From assembly GCA_037039925.1 (NCBI GenBank), contig JAXRKP010000947.1, forward strand, positions 62,001 through 126,000: a stretch of 64,000 nucleotides of DNA, read 5' to 3'. The notes under the pieces were generated by a model. It was not told the origin of the DNA. It searched no databases and was given only the letters and a program-made list of their open reading frames with translations. Source of the DNA: Doris montereyensis (Eukaryota; Mollusca; Gastropoda; Nudibranchia; Dorididae). Of this stretch, positions 1-12,964 are shown one piece after another; position 1 is the stretch's first letter, and each line of letters begins with the position of its first letter. Position numbers and translations under genes: made by a program.

Positions 1-280
1 GTTTTTTGGTTTGTCCCCCCCCCCCCCCTATTTCTTTCTTCCTTCTTATTTCTTTTCTTTGTCAGGTTTCCCAGTGTGTTAACGTTGTTAGTGCCTGCAT
101 GCATGGCTAAAAACAGATCTTCCAGCACCTTCCATTCCAGCCGCCCCATGCACGGCAAATGTTTGTTCCATTTACTTCGGTAGCTTACAAATTGTCAGAA
201 CTACTTCCACAAGGCATGGGTTTTCACCTCTTTTTTGTGAAATGTTATCTTTGTTGTTATCTTTTTTCTTCTTTTCATTC

Positions 281-411
281 TAAAGCTGAATAATGGACTG
301 TGTAAGGATAGTACTGACAGTAGGGGTGTCCTTTTCACACTTTTGGACTGTGTAAGGACACTAAAGCTGAATAATGGACTGTGTAAGGATAGTACTGACA
401 GTAGGGGTGTC
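281..411 (+). repeat. Direct duplication, ~50 bp, 81 bp apart
   Basis: TAAAGCTGAATAATGGACTG through AGTAGGGGTGTC occurs at 281-330 and 362-411. Confidence 0.85.
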
Positions 412-1564
412 AAAAATCATGTTCTGTAGAAGTAAAACCTGAAAAAACTAAAAAGATGAACAAAAATAAGAACATTCCTCACATGAGGGAACAAAAATCT
501 TTAAAAAACAACAACAAAAATTAAGATTCTTGACCCTCTGTTCACCATGATAGTGATTCATCAAATTAGAAAGGATATGATATATATATATAAAGTATAT
601 TATAATAATAGCACACAAGATTTTTTACGTTCATAACATGTTACAGGATAAGAAAATATTGATTACATTTGAAAACTGTGGTCATTCACTGTGTAAAATA
701 TAAAAATAATTGTATGGATGAGTTTTACAAAGAAAAAAATTAGATTTCAACACACGGACCTAAATGGCTGATAGGTTAATAGGGAGACTTTGACAACATG
801 TGATATGTTAAAACGTTTTGAAGAAGATATTTATTATAAAAATTTGATATGTAGATGACAATCACAACCTATAACTAGAAAGTTGACGCAACAGGTGACA
901 TTTTGAACACGAAAGTTACTGCAATTTCACAGTGACAGTACTTCCATAAACCGAGCAAGCCTGTGTGAGCGCTTCAGGGATTTCTCCTCGGTATACAAAA
1001 GCTCTGACAGCCACTCTCGTCATCACAAGGCGAATAAGTCGCGGTCTGCCATGCCAAAAACAGACCCTAGGGGCTAGGGTTTCCATTGGAGCTCAAAGGA
1101 CCAATGACCAAATGTCAAAACAAAGACGGGTATATTTATCACACAACTCAATGAGATATTTAAAAAAAAGGTTCACATTCAGAATTCTAGTCACAATCAG
1201 TCGTGAGTCACTCCGGAATCAACACAAGGGTCTGCAAAATTTGTACGACACAGTTGCCACCCAGCGCCAGTAGGTCGGCTGTTCGTGTGCTTTTTGCGTC
1301 CAGTAGTTTGTATGGCAATCTCGAGATATTTTGAGCGTGCTATCTATAAACAGTAACGACTATAGGGACACCCTCTTCACTCAGTCGCCTCTTGGCCCTC
1401 CATTTTGGCAGACACAAAAATCAAACAAACAATAAGAATATTACACACAAAAAAACCAGCATGAAAAAGCCCATCGACAGCATTCATAATAAATCTTTTT
1501 TTTTTTACCATTTCCATCCATTTTAAAACTGCTATTTTAGGAACTGGCAGTTGGAAAATTCCAT
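412..1564. other. No gene recognised
   Basis: AT-rich. A 102-codon open stretch at 965-1273 (plus) shows no known motif, start context or splice logic, and I do not call it. Bases 1-280 are likewise featureless apart from an early C run. Confidence 0.6.
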
Positions 1565-1996
1565 TTCTCACATGACTCTTTGACCTTTTCAAAAAGCATG
1601 TAACGATGTAATTTCACACATGACTCTTTGACCTTTACAAAAGCATGTAACGATGTAATTTCACATGACTCTTTGACCTTTTCAAAAGCATGTAACGATG
1701 TAATTTCACACATGGCTCTTTGACCTTTTCAAAAGCATGTAACGATGTAATTTCACATGACTCTTTGACCTTTTCAAAAGCATGTAACGATGTAATTTCA
1801 CACATGACTCTTTGACCTTTTCAAAAAGCATGTAACGATGTAATTTCACACATGACTCTTTGACCTTTTCAAAAAGCATGTAACGATGTAATTTCACACA
1901 TGACTCTTTGACCTTTTCAAAAAAAGCATGTAACGATGTAATTTCACACATGACTCTTTGACCTTTTCAAAAAGCATGTAACGATGTAATTTCACA
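1565..1996 (+). repeat. ~47-bp minisatellite, about 9 units
   Basis: Each unit holds ATGACTCTTTGACCTTTTC, then an A-run of 3-6 and GCATGTAACGATGTAATTTC. The units differ mainly in A-run length and in one missing CA. Confidence 0.92.
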
Positions 1997-2097
1997 CACT
2001 TTGCTTAATGACTTAAAACATAAAAAAAAAATGAGAATCCTTTCCACATCAGCCAAGTGTGTCAAACATAGTTACACCAAATAAACCGGTCAACCCT

Positions 2098-2157
2098 GTT
2101 TAAATACGGACAAGAACTTTAAATACGGACAAGAACTTTAAATACGGACAAGAATTT
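2098..2157 (+). repeat. 19-bp repeat, three units
   Basis: Three copies of AAATACGGACAAGAA with a short TTT spacer, followed by an 18-19-base C run at 2177-2196. Confidence 0.85.
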
Positions 2158-2199
2158 CAAGGTAGAAAGAACCACTCCCCCCCCCCCCCCCCCCCCTCA

Positions 2200-4349
2200 C
2201 CCCATAAAAATTGTTCTTAATTTTACGTAAAAATAAAATAACCAAACAACTGAAATGTTAAATTGCTGAATAAATTCAAACTTGGAATGCATTGATCATT
2301 ATATTGCAATACAATTTAAAAATAGGAAACAGTACTTTCAATTAAAGCTAAAACTCTAAACACAAGTGAAAGTATTTGGATGAAGAGAGATAACAAATCA
2401 CATTGTTTGCATAGCAGTCTTCTGAAACTCAGGAAATCATTGAATCCAAACAAGAAGAGAACGGAGACAGGTACGTGGAAGTGACAACGATTCAAACGCA
2501 AATCATGGACTGACCAACAACAAGAAGATTGTTGACAAAAAAATGCAAACAATCCCTGAATTCAGGAAGAAGAAACTGATAGATAAAGGGAAAAAAACCC
2601 AGAACTTGTAAATTCACACATGAAAACAAGTATACCTCCCCCAGTCATAGTAATATTGTGGTTTTATGTTAAGTACAACTAATGATATATTTCAACATTC
2701 ATCACAAATAAATAAATAACTAAATAATTTAATTTTTTAATTGATTAAAGAACAAATATATTTATAAATCAATTTAAAATAAACCCAGAACCAACTTCAC
2801 GACAAATAAACTATTTTAAAGATTTGTTTTAGGAGAGGAAAGGCACATATATCACAACACAATCACAAATCATGAAGAGATATGTCTGTTTTATTTTCTT
2901 CTAGGCCTTTTTTTTTGCAAAGAACGATAATTGACACTTTAACACTGTGATATATATCTATTACTTCCTATTTAGCGGTGAAAGTTGTTTCATGAGATAT
3001 TTGATGAAAGTTCACAAATTAATGCACACAGATGAACGTATATCCTTATACTGTATTTACAATCATATTCTACGTATCTAGACCTATAGGCCTACAATTA
3101 AACAATGAAAACGAGGGTAAATTTTCTCAATTAAGGGGTGCAAAAGTAAAAATCTTTAAAGAAAAGGAAACAAATTTTGACAGAGACAAATTTAAAAAAT
3201 TGAACATGGAATGTTGTTGAAGAGTTTGGATTTGCAGCTCAAGTTCCAACAAGAAATAAAGAGAGAAAGATGAAATGGTATGCTGTAAAGAAAATAAAAG
3301 AAACAGTTGAAAAATCCTGAAAGATTTATAACTCTTTTCCCTTTATAAAATTCACAGTTGCAAATTCAGAGAGAGGAGGAGGAGGAGGGGAAGGGGAGCG
3401 GGGAGGAGGGGGAGTGGTAAAAAGTATTATCACACATACAAGAGCAGTCGTCAACTAACCAAATAAACTATACAAAAAACCTCCCTCCTGTTCTCTGAGC
3501 TGTGCGTGTGTGTGCATGCACGCACACACACCATCAGGGAGATAAGGTGCGCACAGTTAGCTCTCATGTACACAGCACCACACATGTAGCTGGGATTGTT
3601 TTCCAACAAACTTTGCACAACACCAGAAAATGTATGCGCGCACTACAAACAAAATTAGAGGGAACATCGCTTCCATCCCAACTAATCAATGCACGCATTA
3701 ACGTAGATATATAACAATGACATGAGCACAACCTAATAAAAAATGATAATCAACCAGTGGATGCCCATTACGAGACTACTTGCCGTCATTGTTTAGTCTG
3801 ATTCGTTACCTGCAATACATTTTGATGATCAAAGCACATTTATTTACTTTTTAAGTAAAATAATCTTTTATAAAATCTTTCACACTGGTCAAAACTTTGC
3901 AAGAATCGGTGAAACTGTCCAACCGCGTAAGTTAGCACTAACATAATTTTTTTCAGGAGAAGCAAAAAAACACAACCTGTGATAAATTATCAAAAAGGGC
4001 TGGGTTGTAAACACTGAATTTGGATTAAAATTTAAGAACGGCTTTGGTTTGTAGAATATAGTAAATGAACAAAATGTACTTACTACACGTTTGGGGTCGA
4101 ATTTTTTAATAACAAGAAGATTTAAACAAGTCAGTCTGCTCTTTGACTTAAGAGAGTTTCAAGGCAAGAAGAAAAACTGAAAATTTTGTTTAGTTCTTGT
4201 GCGTAAAAATGAGCTTTTGTATTGATTCAACGACTCGTATATTTAAAACACGAAGGATGCATAAGTTTGATCATTTCAAGAAAAAGATCATATCCTCCAT
4301 CATCCATAAAATTATTATCACTACCATTGCAATGATTATGAAGTTACAT
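2200..4349. other. No gene recognised
   Basis: AT-rich sequence with a G/A-rich stretch near 3370-3420 and a short CA tract near 3510-3530. No coding pattern. Confidence 0.6.
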
Positions 4350-4535
4350 ATATAAGAAAAATGTTAACTTCTCTTGTATGTTATGTTATACATATTTTAA
4401 TCATGTAATGCTTAAATGAGCATACGTTGTTTGTGTGTGAAGAATAATTTACGTTTAGTAAAAATGTGTTGTAACACCAAAACAGTGTGCCACTTTCTGG
4501 ACAATAAAGCTGTATCTTATCTTATCTTATTATAT
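4350..4535 (+). mobile_element. LINE 3' end remnant with (TATCT)n tail
   Basis: The text GGACAATAAAGC followed by TGTATCTTATCTTATCTTAT is the usual form of a non-LTR retrotransposon 3' end with a short pentamer tail. No coding part is visible upstream, as expected for a 5'-truncated insertion. Confidence 0.5.
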
Positions 4536-4888
4536 TCCGTATATCGTGCACTTGCACGTTTACGACAGTTTCAGTGACGATATGTATGATAAAAATGTAG
4601 GACTGTGAAGCCTTGACACAAGCGCAATGTACTACCGCATACTATGATCACAATCTCACAACTCATTCTAACACTTCTCATTCGCTACAACAAACGTATG
4701 TTAACTTCTTCCTGTCCCCCCCCTGACAACATGTAAATCTTGGAAGCCTGGCAAAGCCGGCATTGCTACGTACACTTTATTCGTGAATATATATATAATA
4801 TATAATATAATATATATACATACATTTTTATGTCTCCAATTCAATCAAAGTTGTTACATTCACCGACAGCAGTAAAACCAATCAATTT

Positions 4889-5422
4889 GAAGAAAGAAGT
4901 CAGCGCCAAATGTATACCTGCCAACAATTTAAAGAAGTCAGCGCCAAATGTATACCTGCCAACAATTTAAAGAAAGAAGTCAGCGCCAAATGTATACCTG
5001 CCAACAATTTAAAGAAGTCAGCGCCAAATGTATACCTGCCAACAATTTAAAGAAAGATCCCAGCGCCAAATGTATACCTGCCAACAATTTAAAGAAAGAA
5101 GTCAGCGCCAAATGTATACCTGCCAACAATTTAAAGGAAGAAGTCAGCGCCAAATGTATACCTGCCAACAATTTAAAGGAAGAAGTCAGCGCCAAATGTA
5201 TACCTGCCAACAATTTAAAGGAAGAAGTCAGCGCCAAATGTATACCTGCCAACAATTTAAAGAAAGATGCCAGCGCCAAATGTATACCTGCCAACAATTT
5301 AAAAGGAAGAAGTCAGCGCCAAATGTATACCTGCCAACAATTCAAAGAATGAAGTCAGCGCCAAATGTATACCTGCCAACAATTTAAAGAAAGATGCCAG
5401 CGCCAAATGTATACCTGCCAAC
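4889..5422 (+). repeat. ~39-bp minisatellite, about 14 units
   Basis: Unit words are GTCAGCGCCAAATGTATACC and TGCCAACAATTTAAAG. The spacer before GTCAGCG varies (AA, AAAGAA, GGAAGAA, AAAGATGCC). Open frames across it are a by-product of the period being a multiple of 3. Confidence 0.93.
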
Positions 5423-5424
5423 TC

Positions 5425-6248
5425 ATGTGGTCATGGACAACATAAAAATAGAAGGGCACTGTGTTTTTTTTTACTTTGTAGATTCAAATATGTTTATAGC
5501 ATTAATTATTATGAATTTTTTCTCTGCTTTTAAACACATGCTTGATTTGATTACCGTAGTCATATTTACAAAGATAGGAAGGTGGACATTTCATGTTTAT
5601 TTGTCTATTTGTCTTGAGGCCGAACAAAAAAAAACAAAAATAAAATCCCGATACAAATCTGGTAAAATTGTATCCGCCAACATCAAAAAAAATCTAAGAA
5701 GAAAGAGGTAAGCCATTTTAGAAATCTATTGTTACGGTATGTACCTTCTCAAAAATATGTAACTGGTTTCCGTCTTATTATGAATTTGACGTTAACAAAA
5801 TCATAGCATTTCCATTTAATCACAGATTTGCAAAACTATCTTTATAAGCTGTTATGACAGACACAAATTGACAAGATAAAACTAAACGACGAACTGGTTA
5901 TATTCGAGGCAGAATTTTGTGCCTATTTTTCTCTACATAACAGAAAAATAACAATCCCGTAAAGATCTAAACTAAGGAGGAGATTTTCAGGGCTTTGGCT
6001 TGAAAACCTGGTATGCTACAAGGCTTACACGAACATTTGTCAGCTATGCATTTTCACGAGGCATGAGAGAAGCCAATGATCATCAAGGCCTCTCTAAGGG
6101 ACTGGCAGAAATATCATGAGAATCACGGATTTTCTTGAATAGCTGGCAAGCATAAGTGAACCATTAAAAACATTCTCAAGCACGACGTCAATGGAGGAAG
6201 CAAACCTACCCCCCCCCCCCCCTTTCACAGACACATACACACAGCAGC
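5425..6248. other. Likely 3' UTR or flank of exon F, then unknown
   Basis: In transcript sense this follows the TGA of exon F. A G/C homopolymer sits at 6209-6220 and a minus-strand AATAAA at 5596-5601. How far the transcript runs cannot be told from sequence alone. Confidence 0.4.
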
Positions 6249-6475
6249 TCAGATGGCTGTGCCCAAAGAGGGGTCACCGTAGTCGGTGTGGTCATCAGCG
6301 TTGTGGTAGTGTGGACTCGAGGTGTTTAAGTAAGGATCGTTGTCATTGTACACCTGAGGCTGTGGCTCAAAAGTCGCGGGCACCAGGGTGCAGGTTGACG
6401 TCTTTTTGTCGCGGCTCTTCATCATAGTCCCGGCTGCTGTTGTGGGATCTGTTGCCTCGGGGACGTCTCTCGTAC
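6249..6475 (-). CDS. Exon F: last exon, receptor C-terminus with PDZ-like end
   Basis: Seen: acceptor CTCAG at 6476-6480, phase 1, 74 codons, TGA stop. It reads TRDVPEATDPTTAAGTMMKS and later EPQPQVYNDNDPYLN, SSPHYHNADDHTDYGDPS, ending LGTAI. The last three residues TAI match a class I PDZ ligand (S/T-x-I/L/V); PYLN matches pYxN. The G/F junction restores a Gly codon and keeps the frame. Another frame of the same exon (ERRPRGNRSHNSSRDYDEEP) is open for about 35 codons and looks protein-like, which may again point to an indel. The 3' untranslated region is not defined; a minus-strand AATAAA lies at 5596-5601. Confidence 0.65.
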
Positions 6476-6522
6476 CTGAGAGTAGTGTGGCAGAATTTAA
6501 AAAATAATAGAAATTTTTTTAC

Positions 6523-6818
6523 TTTTATTTATTTTACCCACATCCACAACTAAGGTGATTTTGGGGTTTTTGGTAAGATTTTTTATTTTGCCCTGACTGC
6601 CCTGTAATCAGCCAAGGGATCTTTAACGTGCATAGAGTATTGTGACCTCCTTTTTAATCGTCCGTCTCCGATGGGACTAGGTGTTGATCCACCTACCTGG
6701 ACCAGGGCGGTAGATTTTACTCGAACAAACTAGAATTTTTCTATCGTTGGCGGGGCTCGAATCCATTACCTTTTGGTTGAGAGAGGTCGACACCTTGCCT
6801 CTCGACTACTGAGGCTCC
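6523..6818 (-). mobile_element. SINE-2 copy (tRNA-like head at right end)
   Basis: The plus-strand text runs from TTTACCCACATCC through GCCCTGACTGCCCTGTAATC and CCACCTACCTGGACCAG to CTTTTGGTTGAGAG. On the minus strand the right end resembles a tRNA head (GTAGTCGAGAGGCAAGGTG, then GGATTCGAGCC). This is the reference for the family. It lies just upstream of exon F in the transcript. Confidence 0.7.
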
Positions 6819-6829
6819 AATAGAAAAGC

Positions 6830-7439
6830 AAAAGAAAGCATTTGAAAAAATCAAGTTCTTTATTTAGATTATCAATATCATTATTCTTATCACGGAAGAC
6901 CAACATTAAAACAGCCAAAAAATTGAAGGGGTCATGTCAATAGCGTGCCGACGTCCATTCTCACCAAAAACGAGACAAGAGAGATAATCCTTAGGGTATA
7001 TAATAAATGAAAATCATGCTTCCTGAAAAGCGTGAAACTGATATGATGAAAATACACCACTTTTACAGCCGTTTGAAACTTGAAATTCCCAGAGCCAAAA
7101 GTGCCAAAGTCCATGGTGTTTGGCATCTTCTTCTAAATGACGTAATTGTAACTAAAGCACAACATTGAAATAACCCCTTCATTTAATTTACGCTTTGTGC
7201 ATCCCTTTGTGTACAACATTGTAACACCCCCCCCCCCTACTTTCTCCGGGTTTTTCTGAAAATTCATATGATACAGTAAGGAATTTCTTTTCAACAGAAG
7301 AATAAAAAGGCGAAATTTGGAAATCTTGACTTTGGAAAAGAAATAAATGATAAACAGGAATAATACTGCAGTAGGCCAATAACTAATGCAGAGGAATATG
7401 AAGAGGAGAGAAATGAAAGGCCTAAAAGCTAGAGAACGG
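6830..7439. other. No gene recognised
   Basis: Unique-looking AT-rich sequence with an 11-base C run near 7226. Nothing codes recognisably. Confidence 0.55.
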
Positions 7440-7622
7440 GACAGGACAAGACGGTGCGGGACAGGACGGGATGGAACGGGACAGGACAGGACAGGACAGG
7501 ACAGTACAGGACAGGATAGGACAGGACAGGACAGGACGGGACAGTACAGGACAGGACAGGACAGGACGGGGACAGTACAGTACAGGACAGGACGGGACAG
7601 TACAGGACAGAACAGGACAGAG
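7440..7622 (+). repeat. Pentamer (ACAGG)n tract
   Basis: Runs of ACAGG with GACGGG and ACAGT variants over about 180 bp. Strongly purine-biased. Confidence 0.92.
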
Positions 7623-7675
7623 AAATTTTCGGCTGGTGCAACCGGCATCAGCAACAAGGAGACCCCCAAAAATGT

Positions 7676-8453
7676 CTCCGTCTTGTCCCATTGCTGTCTA
7701 TTAGGCCTTGCAATGCGCTTGTCTTTCTCTGTCTTGTCCCATTTGCTGTCTATTAGGCCTTGCAATGCGCTTGTCTTTCTCTGTCCTGACCCGTTTGCTG
7801 TGTATTAGGCCTTGCAATGCGCTTGTCTTTCTCTGTCCTGGACCCGTTTGCTGTCTATTAGGCCTTGCAATGCGCTTGTCTCTCTCTGTACTGACCCGTT
7901 TGCTGTGTATTAGGCCTTGCAATGCGCTTATCTCTCTCTGTCCTGACCCGTTTGCTGTGTATTAGGCCTTGCAATGCACTGGTCTTTCTCAGTCCTGACC
8001 CGCTTGCTGTGTATTAGGCCTTGCAATGCGCTTGTCTTTCTCCGTTTTGTCCCATTTGCTGTCTATTAGGCCTTGCTATGCGCTTGTCTTTCTCTGTCCT
8101 GACCCGTTTGCTGTCTATTAGGCCTTGCAATGCGCTGGTCTTTCTCTGTCCTGACCCGTTTGCTGTCTATTAGGCCTTGCAATGCGCTGGTCTTTCTCTG
8201 TCCTGACCCGTTTGTTGTCTATTAGACCTTGCAATGCGCTTGTCTTTCTCTGTCCTGACCCGTTTGCTGTCTATTAGGCCTTGCAATGCACTGGTCTTTC
8301 TCTGTCCTGACCCATTTGCTGTCTATTAGGCCTTGCAATGCGCTTGTCTTTCTCTGTCCTGACCCGTTTGTTGTCTATTAGGCCTTGCAATGCGCTGGTC
8401 TTTCTCCGCCCTGACCCGTTTGCTGTCTATTAGGCCTTGCAATGCGCTTGTCA
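7676..8453 (+). repeat. ~52-bp minisatellite, about 15 units
   Basis: Units share ATTAGGCCTTGCAATGCGCT, then GTCTTTCTC and CTGACCCGTTTGCTGT. It starts directly after the pentamer tract. Confidence 0.93.
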
Positions 8454-8757
8454 TGTGTAATGTGTATATTGCATTGGTGTGTGTAAATTATATATGCATA
8501 TGTCTTGATTTATAATGTTTATCCATGTTTGAGCACTCTGACATTAATAAACATCGGGGTGGGGCGCTGTACCAGAACTATTTATTATTATTGTTATCAT
8601 CTATCAACCTTTTCATTTCGATCTCATATTCCTCTTCATATTTTAAAAACAAATTATCCCAAGGATTCTGCTTTGAATGAAAAATTTAGCTTGGAGAAAA
8701 ATTTCTTCAGTAGCCGGCCCTCCCGACTGAAGAAAGTGGATGCAATTATGAAATTAC

Positions 8758-8983
8758 CTTCTTCCTCCGTCAGCATTGGGGTCAGGATCAGTCGAGTACC
8801 TCTATTCTGCTGCCCGTCATCGTTCGACGACCTGCGTCTGTGCGGCTCATTATCGTCACCGTTGTAGAAGGGCGGGCCGGTGTCATAGGGGCTGTTGGCG
8901 TAACGTGGGGGCACGCGGTTGGCCGAGTCCTTGGAGTCATAAAACGTGTCCAGAGCAACGTTGGTCATACCACCCATAGGCAC
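8758..8983 (-). CDS. Exon G: cytoplasmic-tail exon, tyrosine-rich
   Basis: Seen: acceptor CTTGGCCAG, 75 codons plus one base, donor G/GTAATT. It starts in phase 0 and ends in phase 1. The protein begins VPMGGMTNVALDTFYDSKD and continues with PPRYANSPYDTGPPFYNGDD, ending LTPMLTEEE. A possible earlier donor (G/GTACTC) also keeps phase 1. Tyrosines in YAN and similar contexts resemble pYxN Grb2-SH2 sites (known motif; use here is inferred). It joins exon F in frame. No exon that would link exon D (phase 1) to this phase-0 start was found, so its link to the upstream part is inferred from order, strand and composition. Confidence 0.65.
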
Positions 8984-9052
8984 CTGGCCAAGGGAAGATA
9001 AATAAAGTTTTAAATTAGGATAATTTCATATCATGTATTTCATAATGAATGA

Positions 9053-9057
<5 letters not shown>

Positions 9058-9150
<93 letters not shown>

Positions 9151-9162
9151 AATATATATATG

Positions 9163-9212
<50 letters not shown>
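9058..9212. repeat. (TA)n microsatellite
   Basis: About 155 bp of alternating TA, broken twice by GTAAA. Confidence 0.95.
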
Positions 9213-9216
<4 letters not shown>

Positions 9217-9368
9217 TGAAAACAAAAAAAAAAAAGATCTGGAACATCTAAGAATAAGATTACTTGCACAAGATCGAAAACATTTAATCTCCTGATAAAA
9301 CTGATCACAGAAGTTGCTGAAGCGTCTTGCTCTGAAGATCAGGATGTGAAAAGTACCCAAGCCATTAA

Positions 9369-9597
9369 GTCATATTATATCTATATATATAAAACTTTGA
9401 CCGCTCTAATCTCAGGAGCCACTGCACCCACAACCGCCACATTTCACAGGTAGATTTCAAATAGCCTGATTTAAGTTCTTAGTGAATAAACTCTTGGGTA
9501 AAATCAGTAGTTTAATTGATTGGAAAAAGATTATTTTGCCTGCGATCCACAAAACTTTTTTATTGTTATTGTTACCCATTCCTTCATTTCCGGTCCT
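9369..9597 (+). repeat. Dispersed repeat next to (TA)n, plus copy
   Basis: CTCAGGAGCCACTGCACCCA, GTAGATTTCAAATAGCCTG, AAACTCTTGGGT, GGAAAAAGATTATTTTGCCT and CATTCCTTCATTTCCGG recur inverted at 40540-40780. It starts about 150 bp from a (TA)n tract and ends exactly where the 37-bp array begins. Confidence 0.7.
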
Positions 9598-12500
9598 CGA
9601 TGTGCTAACCTAAGTGTCGAATCTGGTACCGGTGTGCTTGATGTGCTAACCTTAGTGTCGAATACGGTACCAGTACTTGATGTGCTAACCTAAGTGTCGA
9701 ATACGGTACCAGTACTTGATGTGCTAACCTAAGTGTCGAATACTGGTACCAGTACTTGATGTGCTAACCTAAGTGTCGAATCACGGTGCCAGTACTTGAT
9801 GTGCTAACATAAGTGTCGAATCTGATGCGGTACTTGATGTGCTAACCTAAGTGTATGAATACGGTACCGGTACTTGATGTGCTAACCTAAGTGTCGAATA
9901 CGGTACCGGTACTTGATGTGCTAACCTAAGTGTCGAATACGGTACCGTGTGCTTGATGTGCTAACCTAAGTGTCGAATACGGTACCAGTACTTGATGTGC
10001 TAACCTAAGTGTCGAATACGGTACCAGTACTTGATGTGCTAACCTAAGTGTCGAATACGGTACCAGTACTTGATGTGCTAACCTAAGTGTCGAATACGGG
10101 TACCGGTACTTGATGTGCTAACCTAAGTGTTGAATACGGTACCAATACTTGATGTGCTAACCTAAGTGTTGAATACGGTACCAATACTTGATGTGCTAAC
10201 CTAAGTGTTGAATCGGGTACCGGTACTTGATGTGCTAACCTAAGTGTTGAATACAGTACGGTACTTGATGTGCTAACCTAAGTGTTGAATCGGCACCGGT
10301 TACTTGATGTGCTAACCTAAGTGTTGAATCTGGTACCAGTACTTGATGTGCTAACCTAAGTGTCGAATCTGGTACCAGTACTTGATGTGCTAACCTAAGT
10401 GTCAAATACGGTACCGGTACTTGATGTGCTAACCTAAGTGTCGAATACGGTGCCGATTGTACTTGATGTGCTAACCTAAGTGTCGAATCTGTACCAGTAC
10501 TTGATGTGCTAACCTAAGTGTCGAATACGGTACCAGTACTTGATGTGCTAACCTAAGTGTCGAATACGGTACCAGTACTTGATGTGCTAACCTAAGTGTC
10601 GAATCTGGTACCAGTACTTGATGTGCTAACCTAAGTGTCGAATCACGGTACGGTACTTGATGTGCTAACCTAAGTGTCGAATCTGGTACCGGTACTTGAT
10701 GTGCTAACCTAAGTGTCAAATCTGGTACCGATTGTGCTTGATGTGCTAACCTAAGTGTCGAATACGGTACGGTGTGCTTGATGTGCTAACCTAAGTGTCA
10801 AATACGGTACCGGTGTGCTTGATGTGCTAACCTAAGTGTCGAATACGGTACCGGTGCTTGATGTGCTAACCTAAGTGTCAAATGCGGTACGGTGCTTGAT
10901 GTGCTAACCTAAGTGTTGAATCGATGCGGTACTTGATGTGCTAACCTAAGTGTTGAATCGTTACGGTACTTGATGTGCTAACCTAAGTGTTGAATCTGGT
11001 ACGGTACTTGATGTGCTAACCTAAGTGTTGAATACGGTACCGGTACTTGATGTGCTAACCTAAGTGTCGAATCGGTACGTGTGCTTGATGTGCTAACCTA
11101 AGTGTTGAATACGGTACGGTGCTTGATGTGCTTACCTAAAGTGTCAAATGCGGTACGGTGTGCTTGATGTGCTAACCTAAGTGTGTTGAATGTACTTGAT
11201 AATGCAACCTAAGTGTCGGTACCGGTGCTTGATGTGCTAACCTAAGTGTTGAATACGGTACCGGTGCTTGATGTGCTAACCTAAGTGTTGAATATAGAAT
11301 ACCGGTACTTGATGTGCTAACCTAAGTGTCGAATGATGTGCGGTATCGGTACCGGTGCTTGATGTGCTAACCTAAGTGTCAAAGTGTGCTTGATGTGCTA
11401 ACTAAGTGTCGAATATGGTACCGGTACTTGATGTGCTACCTAAGTGTTGAATACGGTACCGATTGTGCTTGATGTGCTAACCTAAGTGTTGAATACGGTA
11501 CATGTGCTAACCTAAGTTGATGTGCTAACCTAAGTGTTGAATCTGGTAACCGGTACTTGATGTGCTAACCTAAGTGTTGAACACGGTACCGGTGCTTGAT
11601 GTGCTAACCTAAGTGTTGAATCGGTACGGTACTTGATGTGCTAACCTAAGTGTTGAATCACGGTACGGTGCTTCGATGTGCTAACCTAAGTGTTGAATAC
11701 GGTGCCGGTACTTGATGTGCTAACCTAAGTGTTGAATACTTGTACCGGTACTTGATGTGCTAACCTAAGTGTTGAATACGGTACCGGTACTGGATGTGCT
11801 AACCTAAGTGTTGAATACGGTACCGGTACTTGATGTGCTAACCTAAGTGTTGAATACGGTGCCCGGTACTCGATGTGCTAACCTAAGTGTCGAATACGGT
11901 ACCGGTACTTGATGTGCTAACCTAAGTGTTGAATACGGCACCGGGTACTTGATGTGCTAACCTAAGTGTCAAATGTGAATCTGGTACTTGATGTGCTAAC
12001 CTAAGTGTTGAATACGGTACCGGTGCTTGATGTGCTAACCTAAGTGTTGAATCGGTACCGGTGCTTGATGTGCTAACCTAAGTGTTGAATACGGTACCGG
12101 TGTACTTGATGTGCTAACCTAAGTGTTGAATACGGTACCCCGGTGCTCGATGTGCTAACCTAAGTGTGAATACTTGATGTGCACGGTACTTGATGTGCTA
12201 ACCTAAGTGTTGAATACGGTACCGGTACTTGATGTGCTAACCTAAAGTGTTGAATACTGGTGCCGGTACTTGATGTGCTAACCTAAGTGTTGAATCGGTA
12301 CCGGTGCTTGATGTGCTAACCTAAGTGTTGAATACGGTACCGGTGCTTGATGTGCTAACCTAAGTGTCGAATACGGTACCGGTACTTGATGTGCTAACCT
12401 AAGTGTTGAATACGGTACCGTGTGCTTGATGTGCTAACCTAAGTGTTGAATACGGTACCGTGTGCTTGATGTGCTAACCTAAGTGTTGAATACGGTACCA

Positions 12501-12640
12501 GTACTTGATGTGCTAACCTAAGTGTTGAATACGGTACGGTACTTGATGTGCTAACCTAAGTGTTGAATACGGTACGGTGTGCTTGATGTGCTAACCTAAG
12601 TGTGAATCTGGTACGGTACTTGATGTGCTAACCTAAGGTA
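9597..12640 (+). repeat. ~37-bp satellite, about 80 units
   Basis: An almost invariant core CTTGATGTGCTAACCTAAGT is followed by GTCGAAT or GTTGAAT and a variable piece built from GGTACC and CCGGT. Left units are mainly GTCGAAT and right units mainly GTTGAAT, so the array has domains. Unit length varies only in the GGTACC part. Confidence 0.95.
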
Positions 12641-12964
12641 CCGATGCTCACCCTGCACCCGGTGCTTGATCGTTGCTAAAAAAAGTGTGGAAACGGTAAT
12701 CCTAATGATCATTGTGTCTACGGGCATGCTTGTATGTATATATAATATATCTATGTGCATCTGTTTGCTTTAAAGTAAGGGGGGAAGGGGAGCGAATGGT
12801 GGGTGCTACTGATTGGTACGTCCCACTTAAGTGTTGCTTCTTCACACATCTCGCCTTGCTGATTCCTGCTCTTCATTCAGTCTGAGATCACTGCAAATGG
12901 CGGTGGATGAGGTAAATTCAAAACAAGAGAACCAGAAACAGTGAGAAGTTTCCTTTCATTCGAA

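Noticed and set aside
965..1273. A 102-codon plus-strand frame
   Set aside because: No recognisable domain, no repeat relation and no splice signals that would make it an exon; left uncalled.
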